Below, piece by piece: positions 21,772-33,640 of a stretch of DNA of 64,000 nt. The DNA comes from Dryocosmus kuriphilus. Its lineage: Eukaryota > Arthropoda > Insecta > Hymenoptera > Cynipidae. The stretch is from the NCBI GenBank assembly GCA_038277395.1, contig CM076189.1, positions 109,547,351-109,611,350 on the forward strand, read 5' to 3'. The notes under the pieces were generated by a model. That model was not told where the DNA came from. It searched no databases and saw nothing but the letters and a program-made list of their open reading frames with translations. Position 1 is the first letter of the stretch, and every line of letters begins with the position of its first letter. Position numbers and translations under genes: made by a program.

Positions 21772-22440
21772 GGGGAAGAGTGGGGTTCGTGTTAGAGGGA
21801 GATCTAGTTTGTGCAGATGTGCACACTGCACGTGCTTTCTATTACGACGCGCCCGTGTCCTTTATTATTTATGATCTTGTGCCGCTTTCTTTAGTTCGGG
21901 CAGAAGATGAGGATTTATTAGGGTATCCTAATATTGGCAATCAGCTGCAGTGCCAACATTGTAGATATTAATGTGAAGACTCCTCCGAAACTTTCTAAAT
22001 TTAGTTTATGCAGCTTATAGAAGAAAGGGATGAATTTTCCATTGATTCCTGTGTGACGCGCAGAAATTCGAGGTCTTGTTGAGGATGCGTGTAGATTTAT
22101 TACATACATGGGTACGTGTATTCTTACATATTCATTACAGCATGCCACAGGTATTGTCCTTTTTTGAATAGAGGCCCGCTGTCGCTTGGTGGTTGTGGTT
22201 TATTATAAAAAGTCGTAAACAAGGGTTGTAAATGATAGTATCGAGCTGCAGGCGCAATACGGTTGCTTAAAAATTAGACGGGCGAGTGGTAATAAATGTC
22301 AGTTATATTTATTATTTGGCGTTGGTTCTCAGGCTATGAATACAATATCCTTAGAAATATCAGAGTTACGTACTTTTGAGAAATACGGATTCTGCCAGAT
22401 ACTACAGTTATATAATATTTTTTACTTTTATAGTACATTG
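21772..22440. other. interval without a supported gene
   Basis: A + strand frame of about 80 codons follows the piggyBac (VLEGDLVCADVHTARAFYYD, then LGYPNIGNQLQCQHC). It has no recognised motif and no second copy here. It may be a fragment of another retroelement. The remainder shows nothing I can name. Confidence 0.4.
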
Positions 22441-22442
22441 TG

Positions 22443-22550
22443 CAACGAGTGAGGAAAAGTTGGCAATAGCGCTACGAGAGCGAAGTTGACGCACGAGCGA
22501 AGCGAATGCGGTAAGCGCCCGAGTAGCGCTGTTGCCAGCTTTCTCCGAAC
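22443..22550. repeat. short inverted repeat able to form a hairpin
   Basis: The arm TTGGCAATAGCGCTAC (22459) pairs with GTAGCGCTGTTGCCAG (22523), and pairing extends outward imperfectly to about 25 bp. The loop holds ACGAGCGAAGCGAATGCGG. It abuts the left edge of duplication D. A MITE-like or transposon-end origin is possible but unproven. Confidence 0.5.
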
Positions 22551-22552
22551 GA

Positions 22553-22634
22553 AAGGAAAGGTCTGGACGATTTGATCTCAATATTCCGCTCGGCAGTGAT
22601 GGTGAACTAATAAGGGCTGCAACCGAACACGTTC
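22553..22634 (+). pseudogene. truncated copy of the 84-bp exon A
   Basis: The sequence matches exon A at 34361-34444 and 42981-43064, from the GGAAAGGTCTGG point onward. It retains FDLNIPLGSDGE and the donor GTAAGT at 22635. The first bases and the acceptor are replaced by the hairpin repeat, because the duplication boundary cuts into the exon. No terminal exon B follows. Confidence 0.6.
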
Positions 22635-23109
22635 GTAAGTAGATAGGCTGGGGGGCTTCGAAATAATTGTTCAGCTCAGAAATGCAAAAATGATTAAAAG
22701 TTGTTCCTACATATTTGTGAGGTATTCAATAATATTGAACATTTTTAGTATTTTATTTAACTAAATCTTCATCTTGCTCCTACACATTCTCCTGCATTTC
22801 TACTTCATCCTCCTCGTTCTCCTTCTCCTTCGCCTTACCCCATCCTCTCCATCCTCCTCCGCAGTTGAAGCAAGCGTATAAAAGATTCTCTGATTCGGGA
22901 GAAGTGGGTTGACTTACAATATTAATGTACGTTTTCCAATAGCAAGCATTTAAAAGGTAAGGTAAAAACTGAAAGGGTGTTAAGAATTCTTCTAAGTTTC
23001 ATATTTTGTATTGAAGAAACTTTAATATAAATAACTAAATACATTTTTTTTTAGTTTTTGAACTTGTGTAAAAAATATACGATGTTCAGAAATTTAAAAA
23101 TTTAGAAAC

Positions 23110-23504
23110 TTAAACAGTTTTTAAAAAATTCTTTAATCTTTCGTCTAGATATCTTGAAATATTGTAATGTATAAAGAAGTAAAAATCATAAAGATTAACA
23201 AGACAACGTCTTTTTGCCTTGTGGTCCTGTGGTAAAACATCCATATTATCGAAGTGGAATGCGGACGGTCCAACATACGGTACATATGACATGATGAGTT
23301 GCTTCTCGGGCAGAACAAGTCTAATAAAAATTGAACTATAGATAGTGCCTGGTGGCAGAATCACATAAATGTGGTAGCCTGGAGATAAAGGGGTCACGAA
23401 TCTATAATGATGATCGGTGGGAACGCATTTTCCAGAATTTTGAGCTAGAAAGTATTCATTATATACGAATATGGCGAAAATTTCAACGATCTCGTGTTCC
23501 TGCT
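23110..23504 (-). CDS. reverse-strand exon-like ORF, unrecognised, copy D
   Basis: The minus strand is open from a possible acceptor (CATTACAG, ending at 23505) to a stop at 23110. It contains FAIFVYNEYFLAQNSGKC, TDHHYRFVTPLSPGYHIYV, ILPPGTIYSSIFIRLVLPE, MSYVPYVGP and FDNMDVLPQD. The last 35 or so residues look like AT-rich 3' UTR read-through. It faces exon A, so it cannot belong to that gene as drawn. Copies at 34872-35227 (frame broken), 12405-12471 and 54900-54960 (remnants) show it travels with the LINE block. It could be a host exon or LINE 5' sequence. I do not recognise it. Confidence 0.35.
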
Positions 23505-23829
23505 CTGTAATGCCTTATTAGCGAATTCTGTTTGGTCCGACTATCTATTATTACAGACTGTTTGAACATTTAGTTTGCTCAATTGTGTAGACTTGCATAC
23601 CAGTGTTTTACTAAAGTTTTATTTCACATTTGCGTAGCACATATGTTACGCATATTATATTGTGTGTGTGACTCATCCCTAAACTCCTGATCTCTTACGT
23701 GACTGGCCATGCGTGTGTGCTATTGATGTGAGGTATCCATGTCATTGGCTGCTTTGAGCTTCTGTTAGTTTTCTCGACTATTGTGGATACTTTAATTGAC
23801 ATAATACTGCATTCGAGTTGACTGGTATC

Positions 23830-26168
23830 ATGTCGGACAGGATTTGTAGCCAGTGCAATTCAAAAATAATCAACATGCTTCTTTCTGTCAGTGTGGAAAT
23901 GTTTACCACCTTGGATATCTAAGACTTGCAATTAGTTCAATTACTGGAAAAAGAACGTGCTGTGGAGTCGAACCTCCAAAAAAGTCTGTCTCCCCTAATC
24001 CAACTGCGTGAATTACAATTGAAGATGTCACCAAGATTATCCAGGAACATTATATGTAAGAACTCCAAAAAGAATCTAAAAGACTGATATCCTCTAAACT
24101 AGAATTATTTCACACTGAGATCATCAAGGTGTCGTCTAAGTTGGACAGTTATTCTGGCTAATCAAATGATGCCTTAGATAGAATTGATTCCTTCGAAACT
24201 CAAATGCATGAGATTTAACAATCGAAGATATCTAAACTTGAGATTGACAAAATTGCAATGGAAAGCTTAATATCTTCCCAATGTACTGCTGAAACCTCGG
24301 ATAGAATTTCTCGCGAATCTAACCTTATTCTGTTAGAATGTCCGGAATCGATTCTTACAAGTAGAAGAAATCCTTTTGAACTTCTGAAATTAGATTTTGA
24401 TAAAGTCAATATTTACCTGAATTTTATTTTAAGTACACCTGATCCAAATGATTTTATGATAAATCGAATTGATATGAACGTACAGAGCACTCGATTTTCA
24501 ATTGCTCGCATATTAACAATCTCGATTTACTGAACGCGATCGATATTCACTATCAAAATTTCAGGGGCCACCACTCTAAGACCGACTTGTTAATTCCGAA
24601 TCCGGTACTGACTGAATTTGACCTCATTGTTTTTACCGAAACCTGGCTAAAAGTTAATGTGAATAATCCAGAACTCTTCGAACCGGATATATTCAAAGTA
24701 TATCGAGACGACAGAGTTAACATAAGGCATGTTGGTGTTCTAGTGTCAACTAAATATATTTTCGCCTCTGGCAGTTTAAAAATTACTTCAGCTATTAATA
24801 CTTAGCCTAAGGTTAATGCTGTCGCATTCAAAATAAATTATGATAACTCGACTTCAATTTCGGTTGCCACTTACATTCCGCTTATCATATCTGCTAATGA
24901 ACTCCAAAATATGTTTGATGCTGTTTCGATCTTATCTGTTATTTGGGCAAGTAATATTTCCTGTGTGGCTATCGCCTGTTTCATTCTGCTTCCCCAATTG
25001 GGGCAGACCGGGTGGCCCTAGCTTGGTTCTATCTCGTATTTTTCTCCGGTCGCACCCTTGGGCCAGGCAGGGGCTCTGCCTCTAGTTCCCACAATGTAGA
25101 GTAGATGGTGTTGAATTAATCTCTTTGCATTCTCCATTATAAAATGTTTTGTTTACTTCCAAGTGTAACACTTTCAAAATTCACCAAGCCTCTAAAAATG
25201 ACAATTCTGCAAGTCTACTGAAGGTGTCACAGTTTTATCGTATTTTATTTTTCACTATGTGCAAGTGAGCCATATGCAGCGCCACGATGAAAACCAATCA
25301 CAACCGAACTGAGCCGACGTCGAGGTGACATTTTCGGATTTCAGAGCGACGAGTTCCATGTTATGTTTGTAGTGTATACAATTTTAACAGACTTGAAATC
25401 ATTTTAAATTGCTTGCCGATACTTAGAATATCTGTGGAGAGCGCAGTGCATGGAGACAACATGTCGGAGAGTGGATCAGATTTTTGTCTTATGGATATTT
25501 AACGACAAATTTGATATATTGCAAAGGAATAAGGACGAACGCGTCACTCGGCATTCTGCGAACAGTGTGCTTTCAACGATCTTGATAAAAACGTGCTCCA
25601 AATTTCGTTACTCATTGCTACGGAAACAAGAGTAAAAAATATGTAATACACATTTATATCGGTTTTTGAACTTTTCACCATGTTTAGGATGTTGCAATTC
25701 AGTGCAGTGATGCCTTTTATCCTTAGCATCTCGCCCTCCAAATTCGTCTCTCTTATGCAACTTACTCTTCACCAGAAATAAAATACACTTTCAGGTTCCA
25801 TAAACTTATATCAAACGAATAAAAACTTGCTCAATAATAACCTACATATAGCTATGAATCGACAGTTGACTAGGCACAAGCCTGTTTCAGGCTCGGCGAT
25901 CGAACCTGGCTATCGATTCTACCCCTGGCCAATTTAGGCGTTTCACTCGAGCCCGGCGCAGGCTCGATAACTAGAGCAGGGCCTAGTTTTGCCAGACTTG
26001 GGTCCGCTCAGGCCCAAGTCGAAATTTTCGCACCGGTATGAATATATGTGACTTTAATACGCCCAATGGAATAAACTTCGTCAATGACGGTATGATTGAT
26101 GTTAAATCGTTTATTCTGGACAGTTTTCTGAACTTCCAACAGTTAAAACAATATAATGATGTTAACAA
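23830..26168 (+). pseudogene. CR1/jockey-like LINE ORF1 and endonuclease, copy D
   Basis: The start MSDRICSQCNSKII lies at 23830, followed by broken ORF1 frames, then SDRISRESNLILLECPES (24258-24530) and the ORF2 endonuclease (IHYQNFRGHHSK, then FDLIVFTETWLKVNVNN, 24540-24800). About 430 bp of the ORF1 C-terminus present in copies C and E is missing here. Endonuclease text resumes at 26038 (ICDFNTPNGINFVNDGM) after an insertion and stops at 26168, where a second insertion starts. The reverse transcriptase is absent. Confidence 0.8.
24975..26020. other. unidentified insertion in the LINE endonuclease, copy D
   Basis: About 1.05 kb interrupts the LINE at the same point as 36590-37665. The edges look like an old duplication (AAGTAATATTTCCTG on the left, AAGTCGAAATTTTCG on the right; about 14 bp). 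Inside are GC-rich ends (GGGCCAGGCAGGGGCTCTG; GAGCCCGGCGCAGGCTCG) and no open frame longer than about 80 codons. The duplication length suggests a SINE- or LINE-type insertion, but no class is recognised. Confidence 0.4.
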
Positions 26169-27190
26169 GTTTAGCCAGGGGCGCAACCAGGGAGGGGGAG
26201 GGGGGCAACCGTGGCAATCTGTCCCGGGCCCCGCATTCAAGAGGACCCCCCGCGGATCGCGAAAGAATAATCGAAAATGTTAAAACATTCTACTTGGAGT
26301 TCCTTGAGCTTGAAAAGTTACTATACATTAGTTTGAATTTTACGCCTCGAAAACAGACTTTGATGAGTGTACGAATCATCAGAGTTTTTGTCGTGGTTGT
26401 CGATGGTGTTTCATTTGACTTTACTCACTAGAACTGTGTGTTCGCGCTGAGAATAAATTTTCGGCCATCTCTGCAACCTTTTGTGAAGAGCGATCTGCCA
26501 CATACGTCTGCCCTTCTCCTTTTCTTTATTGAATGGGAAAGCGCTCCCTTCTTCAGTTCAATGCAAATGCGCACTCTTATCTGCTCTTATGCTCTGTGCT
26601 GTGGCACTTGCATCAGCACAATTAAGCACAGTTTTCAGCTGCCACAGTCGTACAACTATTGCCAAGCACGAGCGCGCAACTTATTGATCAGACAGCTGAT
26701 ATGTGTGCATGTGATTTGTAATCTATCAATAATATCAATATCTGTTTGTTTCTAAAACTGCATCAAGTTTAGAAATTTCGTGAACAAGTAATAAAAACTC
26801 GCAATTGGTAGTTGAACCTGTTGCAACTGTGAATCAGTGATCTGAGCTCGAACATCGCCACTATCTTATTTTTCACGGAAAAGGTCAGTACGAGACTTTC
26901 AATTTTACCCGGGAACTGTCTATATGTGGTAAGAAATTCTTGAAAATAGCGCTCTTTATAACAACTTTCTTTTTATCGCTACAATATAAAAATTAAGTAT
27001 CATTTTTTAACAGAAACTGATTGTGGCTACGCTGTTCGGGACGTAACATCTTGAAGGCTAAATAAAGAGCTGCGATTTCGAGGTTAGAAAAGAATGCAAA
27101 CAATAGTTTGATCAGATACATATTCGCGGTTGACAAAAATCTTACAAAAATTGGTGATAAAAAAGAGAATTGAAACGTTTTTATATATAA
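26169..27190. mobile_element. possible hAT-like element end and body, copy D
   Basis: It starts CCAGGGGCGCAACCAGGG, followed by a G-rich run and CCCGGGCCCCGC, a style of terminus often seen in hAT-type elements. No matching inverted right end was found. The same sequence starts at 37803 in the other copy, where the LINE resumes near 39134. A + strand ORF at 26438-26755 is shared but has no known motif. Confidence 0.35.
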
Positions 27191-27625
27191 TCCTATGGGA
27201 TGGCAATAAGGGTTTGCTATTTCGTTTATGTGAAGAACAGGAACAGTGGTTTCTTCATCAGAACTTATCATTGTTCAACTCATTATTGGTCAGGACATAA
27301 ACTTCTGATCAAAGTACATCACCTTCTGATCAAAGCTCATCAGTTCATCAACTAAGCATTTGATTCAATCAAACGCTGTTCCTTGCCTCATTGAAAATCT
27401 GATCCTCTAAGGAATTAAAATGCCCGGTTCGCCATCCCGAGAACAGAGTGTACCAAGTATTGTCATCAGACTCAGTTTTGTTGACATTGTTTTACTGGTG
27501 TGGTTTAATACATTTGTTCCAGAGGATTTTGGAAAAAAGTAATGCTGAGTGCGAAGATACTGGGAAATTAGTTTTCCTGGATACTGGAAGTACAATTTTT
27601 ACGAGATGAGAGTGACCAGTGTGTT
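27191..27625. other. interval without a gene
   Basis: This holds the end of the duplication and a short repeat of the type CTTCTGATCAAAG (27303-27345). Nothing else is recognised. Confidence 0.5.
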
Positions 27626-28763
27626 TTGACAGTTCTGGGCTCGATCAAGAAAAGAAGGCATAAGGGAGAAAATCTTTCAATGGATAAAGGTGAGCAGGAG
27701 GTGTTTTCTCCGCCGAAAGATGAGGAAATAGAGAGAAAGGCAAGAAGAAAGTATAGGAAAACAGTGGAAAGGGAGAGATTGAGGGCGAAGGGTTTAGTTT
27801 CGATAGAAGGGTTTGTTAAGGGGAAAAGGGAAAACAGAGAGAGTAGTGAGGAGAAGGAAGAACAGGAACTTGAATTAGTAATAAAGCAACAAAAAATACT
27901 TAAGACACCGCGAGAAAAATTTAGGAAGGAAAAGGAGGAAAATGGATCGGATAAAACAGAAGATAAAGAATCAGCAAGGATAAGAAAAATAATGATGGAG
28001 GTGATGAGGGAGCACAAAGAAAAGCAGGAGCAAAGGGGGAGGAAATCAAGCAGGAAATTAGAAGAGAAATGGCTGAGGTTAAAAAAGAGATGAGGAAATC
28101 GGAAGAAATAAGAAAAAATTTGGAAGAAAGGATGCTAGGTTTAGAAAAAAAGCTAGAAAATCAGGAACAGAGTAAAAATAGAATAGAAGAGTTTAGAGAA
28201 TAGGATAGGGAATATAGAAAGCTCAAATCAGGAAAGCAGAGGGGAAGGAAGTCGGAATAGGTAGAACGAAAGGCTGAGAAAATTAGAGAAAAGGATAGAA
28301 GGAAGGAGAGAGAGGAAAGAAGAAGGAATATAGTGGTAAAGGGTTTAATAGTAGAGGGTAAGGAATTGAAAGAAGGAGTCGAGGAAATACTAGAAAGGAT
28401 AAAAGCGAATGTTGAAGTAGAGGAAGTAAGAAGAATAGGTAAGGAAGGGAAAGAGAAGGGCAGATGGCGCTGGTTAAATTGAAGAGCAGGGATGATAGGT
28501 CGGAAGTGATGTCTAACAAAAGAGCTTTATACGGTAGTGTGGAGAGAATCGAGGACGATTTGGCGTGGACGGAAAGGAGGATGCAGTATCAGATAAGGAA
28601 AATGGCGGAAGAAGAAAGAAAGAAGGGAAGAAGAACTTGGGTAAAGTACGGAAGATTACAGATAGATGGGGTGTGGTGGAATTGGGACGAAGAAGGGGAA
28701 AAGATAGTAAAAAGCAATAATTCGGGGGAATGGGAGAGAGAGGAGAGGGACAGGGGAAAATAA
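27626..28763 (+). pseudogene. LINE ORF1, coiled coil plus RRM-like domain
   Basis: The first 155 codons are a highly charged coiled coil (EEIERKARRKYRKTVERERL and similar). After stops at 28091-28260, the RRM-like half reads RRNIVVKGLIVEGKELKEG, VEEVRRIGKEGKEKG, ERIEDDLAWTERRMQ and TWVKYGRLQIDGVWWNWDEE. This organisation is that of an L1-type ORF1 RNA-binding protein. At least three stops and frame changes make it inactive. Confidence 0.7.
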
Positions 28764-28831
28764 GAGATATTATGGTAGGGGAAAATAAGAGAAGTGAAGA
28801 AAAAAAAACGAATGGAAGATATGCTGTTGGA

Positions 28832-30557
28832 ACATTGCAGGTTTGGAAATAAAGGATAATGAATTTTTAAGAAATTTAAAGCAGTGGGAAGTAGTGGTAA
28901 TGACGGAAACGTGGTTAGATGAAAAGGGATGGGAGAGGGTAAAGGGAAGATCACCAAAGGGTTACATATGGAAGATAAAAAATGCAAAGAAGAAGAATAA
29001 AAAAGGAAGAGCGATGGGAGGAATGGCGATGGGAGTGAGAAAGTATTTTATGACAAAAATAAGAGACAAAGATGAGAGGAAAGAAGAAGCGGAAGGAGTA
29101 ATAGTGCAGGAGGTGAAGTCGGCCAACGAGAGATGGAAGATAGTAGGGGTATATATAAACGGGGATATGTGGGAAAAATGGGAGAAGATAAAAGAATTGA
29201 TTGAAGGAAATGAAGAAGAGGTAAGGTAAGGCTTATAATAGGAGGCGATTTTAATGCAAAGACAGGAGAAGGAGGTGGCAGGGAATGGGGAAAAGAGAGA
29301 GGAAGGAAATCAAAGGACAAGACATTGAACGGGGAATAAAGGAAAATGCTAAAGGGACTAGAAGAGATAGGATGGTTTATCTTAAACGGAAATATACTGG
29401 AGATGAGGAAGGGGAATATACATGACCAGGAGAAAAGAAGGGAACGGTGATTGATTATGTAATAGTGGATGAGGAGGTAAGAGAATTCGTTAAGGAACTA
29501 GAGGTAGGGGAATATATGGAGTCAGATCATTTTCCAGTAATTGTGACAGTAGAGGGAGAAAAAGGATGTGAAAATGAGAACAAAAAGGAAATAAAGGTAA
29601 AACGAACTAACAGAGGGGACTGGTCAAGTGAAGGAAAGGAACAATTCAGGGAAAGGACAAAGAACATGGAAATGGGTGAGGGTAATGTAAACGAAGAAAT
29701 GGAAAGAATGATAGAAAGATAAAAAGAGCATTGGAGGGAGCAAGTAAAAAGAAAAGGAGGCAAGAAGTAGGAACTAAGGGATGGGATGAGGAATGTAAAG
29801 AGAAGAAGAGGCAAGTGAGAAGGGAATTAAGAAAGTGGAGAAAAGGAAAGGTAATGGAGAGGAATACAGGAGGAAAAAAAGAGAATACACGGAGTTGTGC
29901 GACAGGAAAAAAGAGGAGAAAAATAAAAGATTCGAAGAAGTAGAGAAGGCCAGGACGGAGGAAGAGGTTTGGAAGATAGTAAATAAAGAATGAAGAAGAA
30001 GAAAGAGAGTAAACCAGGATATTGAAATAGAAGAGTGGAAACAATATTTTATGGAATTGCTAGGACGGGTAGAGAAGGAGATCAGGAAAGGTGATAAAGA
30101 AGGAAGGGAAAGAGATGAGGAAGAGGACATAACGAGGGAAGAAATTAGAAAGGTGATAGAAGCAATGAAGGATGACAAGGCACCTGGAATAGATGAGATT
30201 CCAAACGAAGTCTGGAAATATGGGAGAGAAGAGCTAAAGTAGTGGGTATGGTTAATGTGCAATCGAGTATGGAGAGGAGAGGGATGGCCGGAGTTATGGA
30301 AAGAAGGCATAGTATTGCCTATAGTGAAAAAAGGTAAGGGAGAGGAGGTGAAAGGTTATAGAGGAGTGACATTAATGCCGACGCTGTATAAGATATATGT
30401 TACGGTTCTATCGGAAAGGTTAAAGAAAAAGGTAGAGGAAAAAAAGATAGTGCCACCGAATGAGACAGGATTCAGGAAAGGAATGGGTGTGATGGATAAC
30501 ATTTATTTTATGAACTATCTGGTGAAAGAAGGATTAAACGAGAGAAAGGAGGAATGA
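28832..30557 (+). pseudogene. LINE ORF2: endonuclease and partial reverse transcriptase
   Basis: Endonuclease motifs are CWNIAGLEIKDNEF, VVVMTETWLDEKGW, IIGGDFNAKTGEGGG and the catalytic ESDHFPVIV (29518-29545). Reverse transcriptase begins with EAMKDDKAPGIDEIPNEVWK (30160), then EGIVLPIVKKGKGEEVKGYR and ETGFRKGMGVMDN. Coding stops at 30557 before the AFD and YADD boxes. Stops near 29227, 29338, 29720 and 30240 break the frame. Confidence 0.82.
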
Positions 30558-30985
30558 TGCGCAATTTCCAAATAAATCTAATAAGAGACAATATATGTAG
30601 AAGCCATTTATCGAGACACGCAATTAATTAAAAAACCAGTTTTCTTCATTTTATCAACGGGTCTGTTTAAAAAAATGATGATTTTTTCCAATGTCATATT
30701 TCTCACATTCGTATGTCCCACTCATTTTGAATGTACGTGAAAAATATAATTATAAGTATTATATGTAATAAATACTACATACATGTGTTCGCAAAATTTT
30801 CAGTGAAAAGCTTCAATTTTGAATTTTTCACCTCTAAAGCTAATCATAGAAATTTTCCATATAGGACAAAAAAGAGGAAAAAAAATAATAATATGAAGAT
30901 TTGAAAGCTATAGCATTAAGTTGTGTAAGTGGAAATTTGATAATTGTAAGTTACTCAAAGCAGAAGGCTCAATGAGTAGGTATTA
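30558..30985. other. AT-rich interval, no gene seen
   Basis: The sequence is unstructured and AT-rich, with no frame or repeat that I can tie to a family. Confidence 0.5.
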
Positions 30986-32015
30986 GTTTTCTGTGAAAAA
31001 TGACTTTCGTGGATTTCATGAAATCTTGACGTTTCATGACACCCTGAATCCGAAAAAACATGTTTTATGACGGTGTCTATCTGTCTGCTTTCGTTGACGT
31101 CGTCGTTGTGGTCGTCGTCTCTTCCCAGTACAATTTTCGAAGGACTAATTGAATTGGATTGCGTTTTGGGTCACTCCTTTAAGACGTCAAAAGAAAGGAT
31201 CTGTTCGTAAACCAGCGGTTTTTGACCAGTGATTATGGTGTTATCCATCAAAAACTGTTTTCACTAAATAAAAAAATCCATTTTCTGGCTAATATATGCG
31301 AGATATAAAAAAAAACGGTAAAGAATAAAATTTTGCACCCGAAAAAATCTGCAAATCTTGTTTAAACCGTTTTTTGGTAAAATGCACGATTTTAGTTTTC
31401 ATCGGGAAAACGTTATTAAAAATAAATGATTCAAATTTCCCGCCAAACTGTACAAGATATGAAGAAATGATAATAAACAGAGATGCTGACCTCAAAAAGA
31501 TCTACAAATTTGCTCCTTATCATTTTTTTGAAAAGAAGCGCAATTTTTGAGTTACTCGTGCAATATTTTTTAAATATAAAGAAAACGAATTTTCAACAAA
31601 ACTATGCAGGACATGAGAAAGTATTAACAAGCAGAATGTTTCACCGTCGAAGGAGCTACAAAGCTTATTCATAATACTCATCGTTTTACTTTTAAGAATC
31701 GAAATCCTGCATTGTGAAAATTTGTAAAATCAGAAAATAACTTCACCAACCTACAATGTGTTTAAAAAAAAATTTAATTCTCGAGCTCGAAGGGCGAGTG
31801 TCATGGAGAGTATGTATTCCTGAAGGTTCATAGACTCTTAAGTAAAATAATTTCTTTGTAATTTTTGTTTTTTAAATTAAAATTTAATAATCTCATTAAA
31901 AGTAAGTGTTTTGAAATTTTGAGATCCAAGTAACATATACCGAGCACGATGTGCAAAGACCAAAGACATCTGAGCACGAAGCGCCGGATGAGAATATACC
32001 CGCGAAACGGGCAGA
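30986..32015. repeat. dispersed repeat with GCGAAGCGC-type clusters, copy 2
   Basis: It is collinear with 15905-17125 but more decayed (GATTTCATGAAATCTTGACG, CTGTCTGCTTTCG, TTATCCATCAAAAACTG, then GAGCACGAAGCGCCGGATG and GCGAAACGGGCAGATTTT). It sits just left of the TTTAAGG array. It has no coding potential. Confidence 0.6.
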
Positions 32016-32039
32016 TTTTTTTTCTGGTTAATGGTTATC

Positions 32040-33640
32040 AGATTTAAGCGATATTAGGGGTTTTAAGGAACATAAATTACCTTGAGGGTTGCTTTAAAGC
32101 ATGCAGTTATTTTATGAGTTTTGAGCGGTTTAAAGGATTTTATGAAACTTTAAAAAAATTTTGAAAGTGTGATGGGGCTTAAGGGATTTAAGCGATCTGA
32201 AGGTTTCAAACGGTTTTAAAGGATCTTGCAAAGTTCTGGAGGTTTTATGTACTTTATGAGTTTCAGTGTTTCTGAAAAATTTTAATAGAGTCTAAGAGAA
32301 TTAAGAGGTTTTAATAATTTTAAGGATTGTAGAGGATTGAAGGATTTAAAGTACTTTAGGAGTTTCAGCAGATTTAAAGGATTAAACGGGCTTAAAGGTT
32401 TTAAAGAAGTTTAAGGATGTTAAGGCATTTCAGTTTTCCAGGACTTTATTGTTTTAAAGTTGTATTTGATTAAGATATTTTAAGATAAATAAGCGATTTA
32501 AGTATTTTATGTAATGTTAAGGGATTTGAAAATATTTAATAAATTTTAAGGGATTTTAAGGACTTTCGAAGTGTTAAAATAATTTAAGGGAATTTAGATG
32601 TTTTAAGGGATTTAAAAAAGTTTAAGGAATTTTAAGGATTTGAAGGATTTGATGGGATTTATGTGTTTTAAGATTATTAGGAAATATAAGGAATTTAAGG
32701 GTTTTAACAATTTAAGGGGTTTAAGGAATTTGGGTGATTGATTCTGAAAGATTTAAAGCATTTTACGATTTGTAAAGATTTTTAAGGATTTTGAGGCATT
32801 TTAATTCTTAAAAGGCTTTAAAGTGTTTAAGGGTTTTAAACAGTGTAGGGATCTTCCGGATTTTATGGGTTTCGTTGAAGCTTAATTAATTTAAAGGATT
32901 TTATCTTTATTAAAGAATTATCAAGTTCAAGAGATTTGATGAGTCTAAAGTGTTTTTAAGAGTTTTATTGTATTTTTGAGCTTTTAAGGGAATTTATCGG
33001 GCTTAAATGTTTTAAGGTATTTAAGGGTAATGAAGGACTGTGAGGTGTTTTTAAATGGATATTATGTATATGATAGGTTTGATGCCTTTTAGGGTATTTT
33101 AATGGTTGTAAGGATTTTAATTCATTTTAAAGGATTTTAAGTGAAACACTATTTTGAAAAACTCAAAGTAGCAGATTTAAAAATTAAATCAGATTTCACA
33201 CGCATTTTAATAATTAATTGGGTTTAACAAATTTGAATTTTTTAAGGTATTTTCACAGCGTTGAAGTGATATCAATCTTTTTGAGGTAACTTTATGGTGA
33301 AGCAAGGGATTTGAAAGGTTTAAAGGATTAAGGGATTAAGTGGTTTTATGTGTTTTAAGGAATTTAAGTAACGTTAATGATTATGATTGTCTTAAGAATT
33401 TTCAAGCTTTTAAAGTAAATTTATGGGATTAAAAGGATTTTAAGGGAATAATATTTTTTGTGGGATTTAAGGGCTTTAAGGGATTGAAGAGGTTTAAATG
33501 TTTTAAAGACTTTCATTGTTTTAAGGGATTTTAGGTACATAGAAGAATTTTTGTACCTTTAAAATATTTTAAAGGTTTGAAGGTACTTCGGAGTGTTTTA
33601 AACGATTAAGGGATTTTAATGGTGTTTAAGGAATTCCAAA
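32040..33640. repeat. TTTAAGGGATTT degenerate array
   Basis: About 1.6 kb of imperfect units near GGATTTTAAGG / TTTAAGGGATTTAAG with no fixed period. The reverse-complement form fills 45010-47340. Each array lies immediately outside the same conserved gene-upstream segment (33641-34360 and 43065-43660), so array and gene region were duplicated together. Confidence 0.75.

Larger units (their letters stand above)
22553..27190 (+). repeat. direct segmental duplication, copy D
   Basis: This copy aligns in the same orientation with 34365-38805, with few substitutions. Differences include an 80-base pyrimidine-rich stretch (about 22790-22870) and about 90 bases of LINE leader (23740-23830) that are absent from the other copy. 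The duplicated content is a partial exon A, the reverse-strand exon-like ORF, LINE ORF1 and endonuclease pieces, and two insertions. Confidence 0.85.
27626..30557 (+). mobile_element. K/E/R-rich LINE, 3'-truncated
   Basis: About 2.9 kb of purine-rich + strand sequence encodes ORF1 (27626-28763) and ORF2 (28832-30557). It ends abruptly in the reverse transcriptase before the catalytic YADD box. The minus-strand ORFs here are pyrimidine-rich shadows. The family is related to 48491-51517, but the two copies cover different parts. Confidence 0.8.

Noticed and set aside
26169..26280. A complete hAT transposon in copy D
   Set aside because: Only one hAT-like end is visible. No right inverted end, 8-bp duplication or transposase was found.
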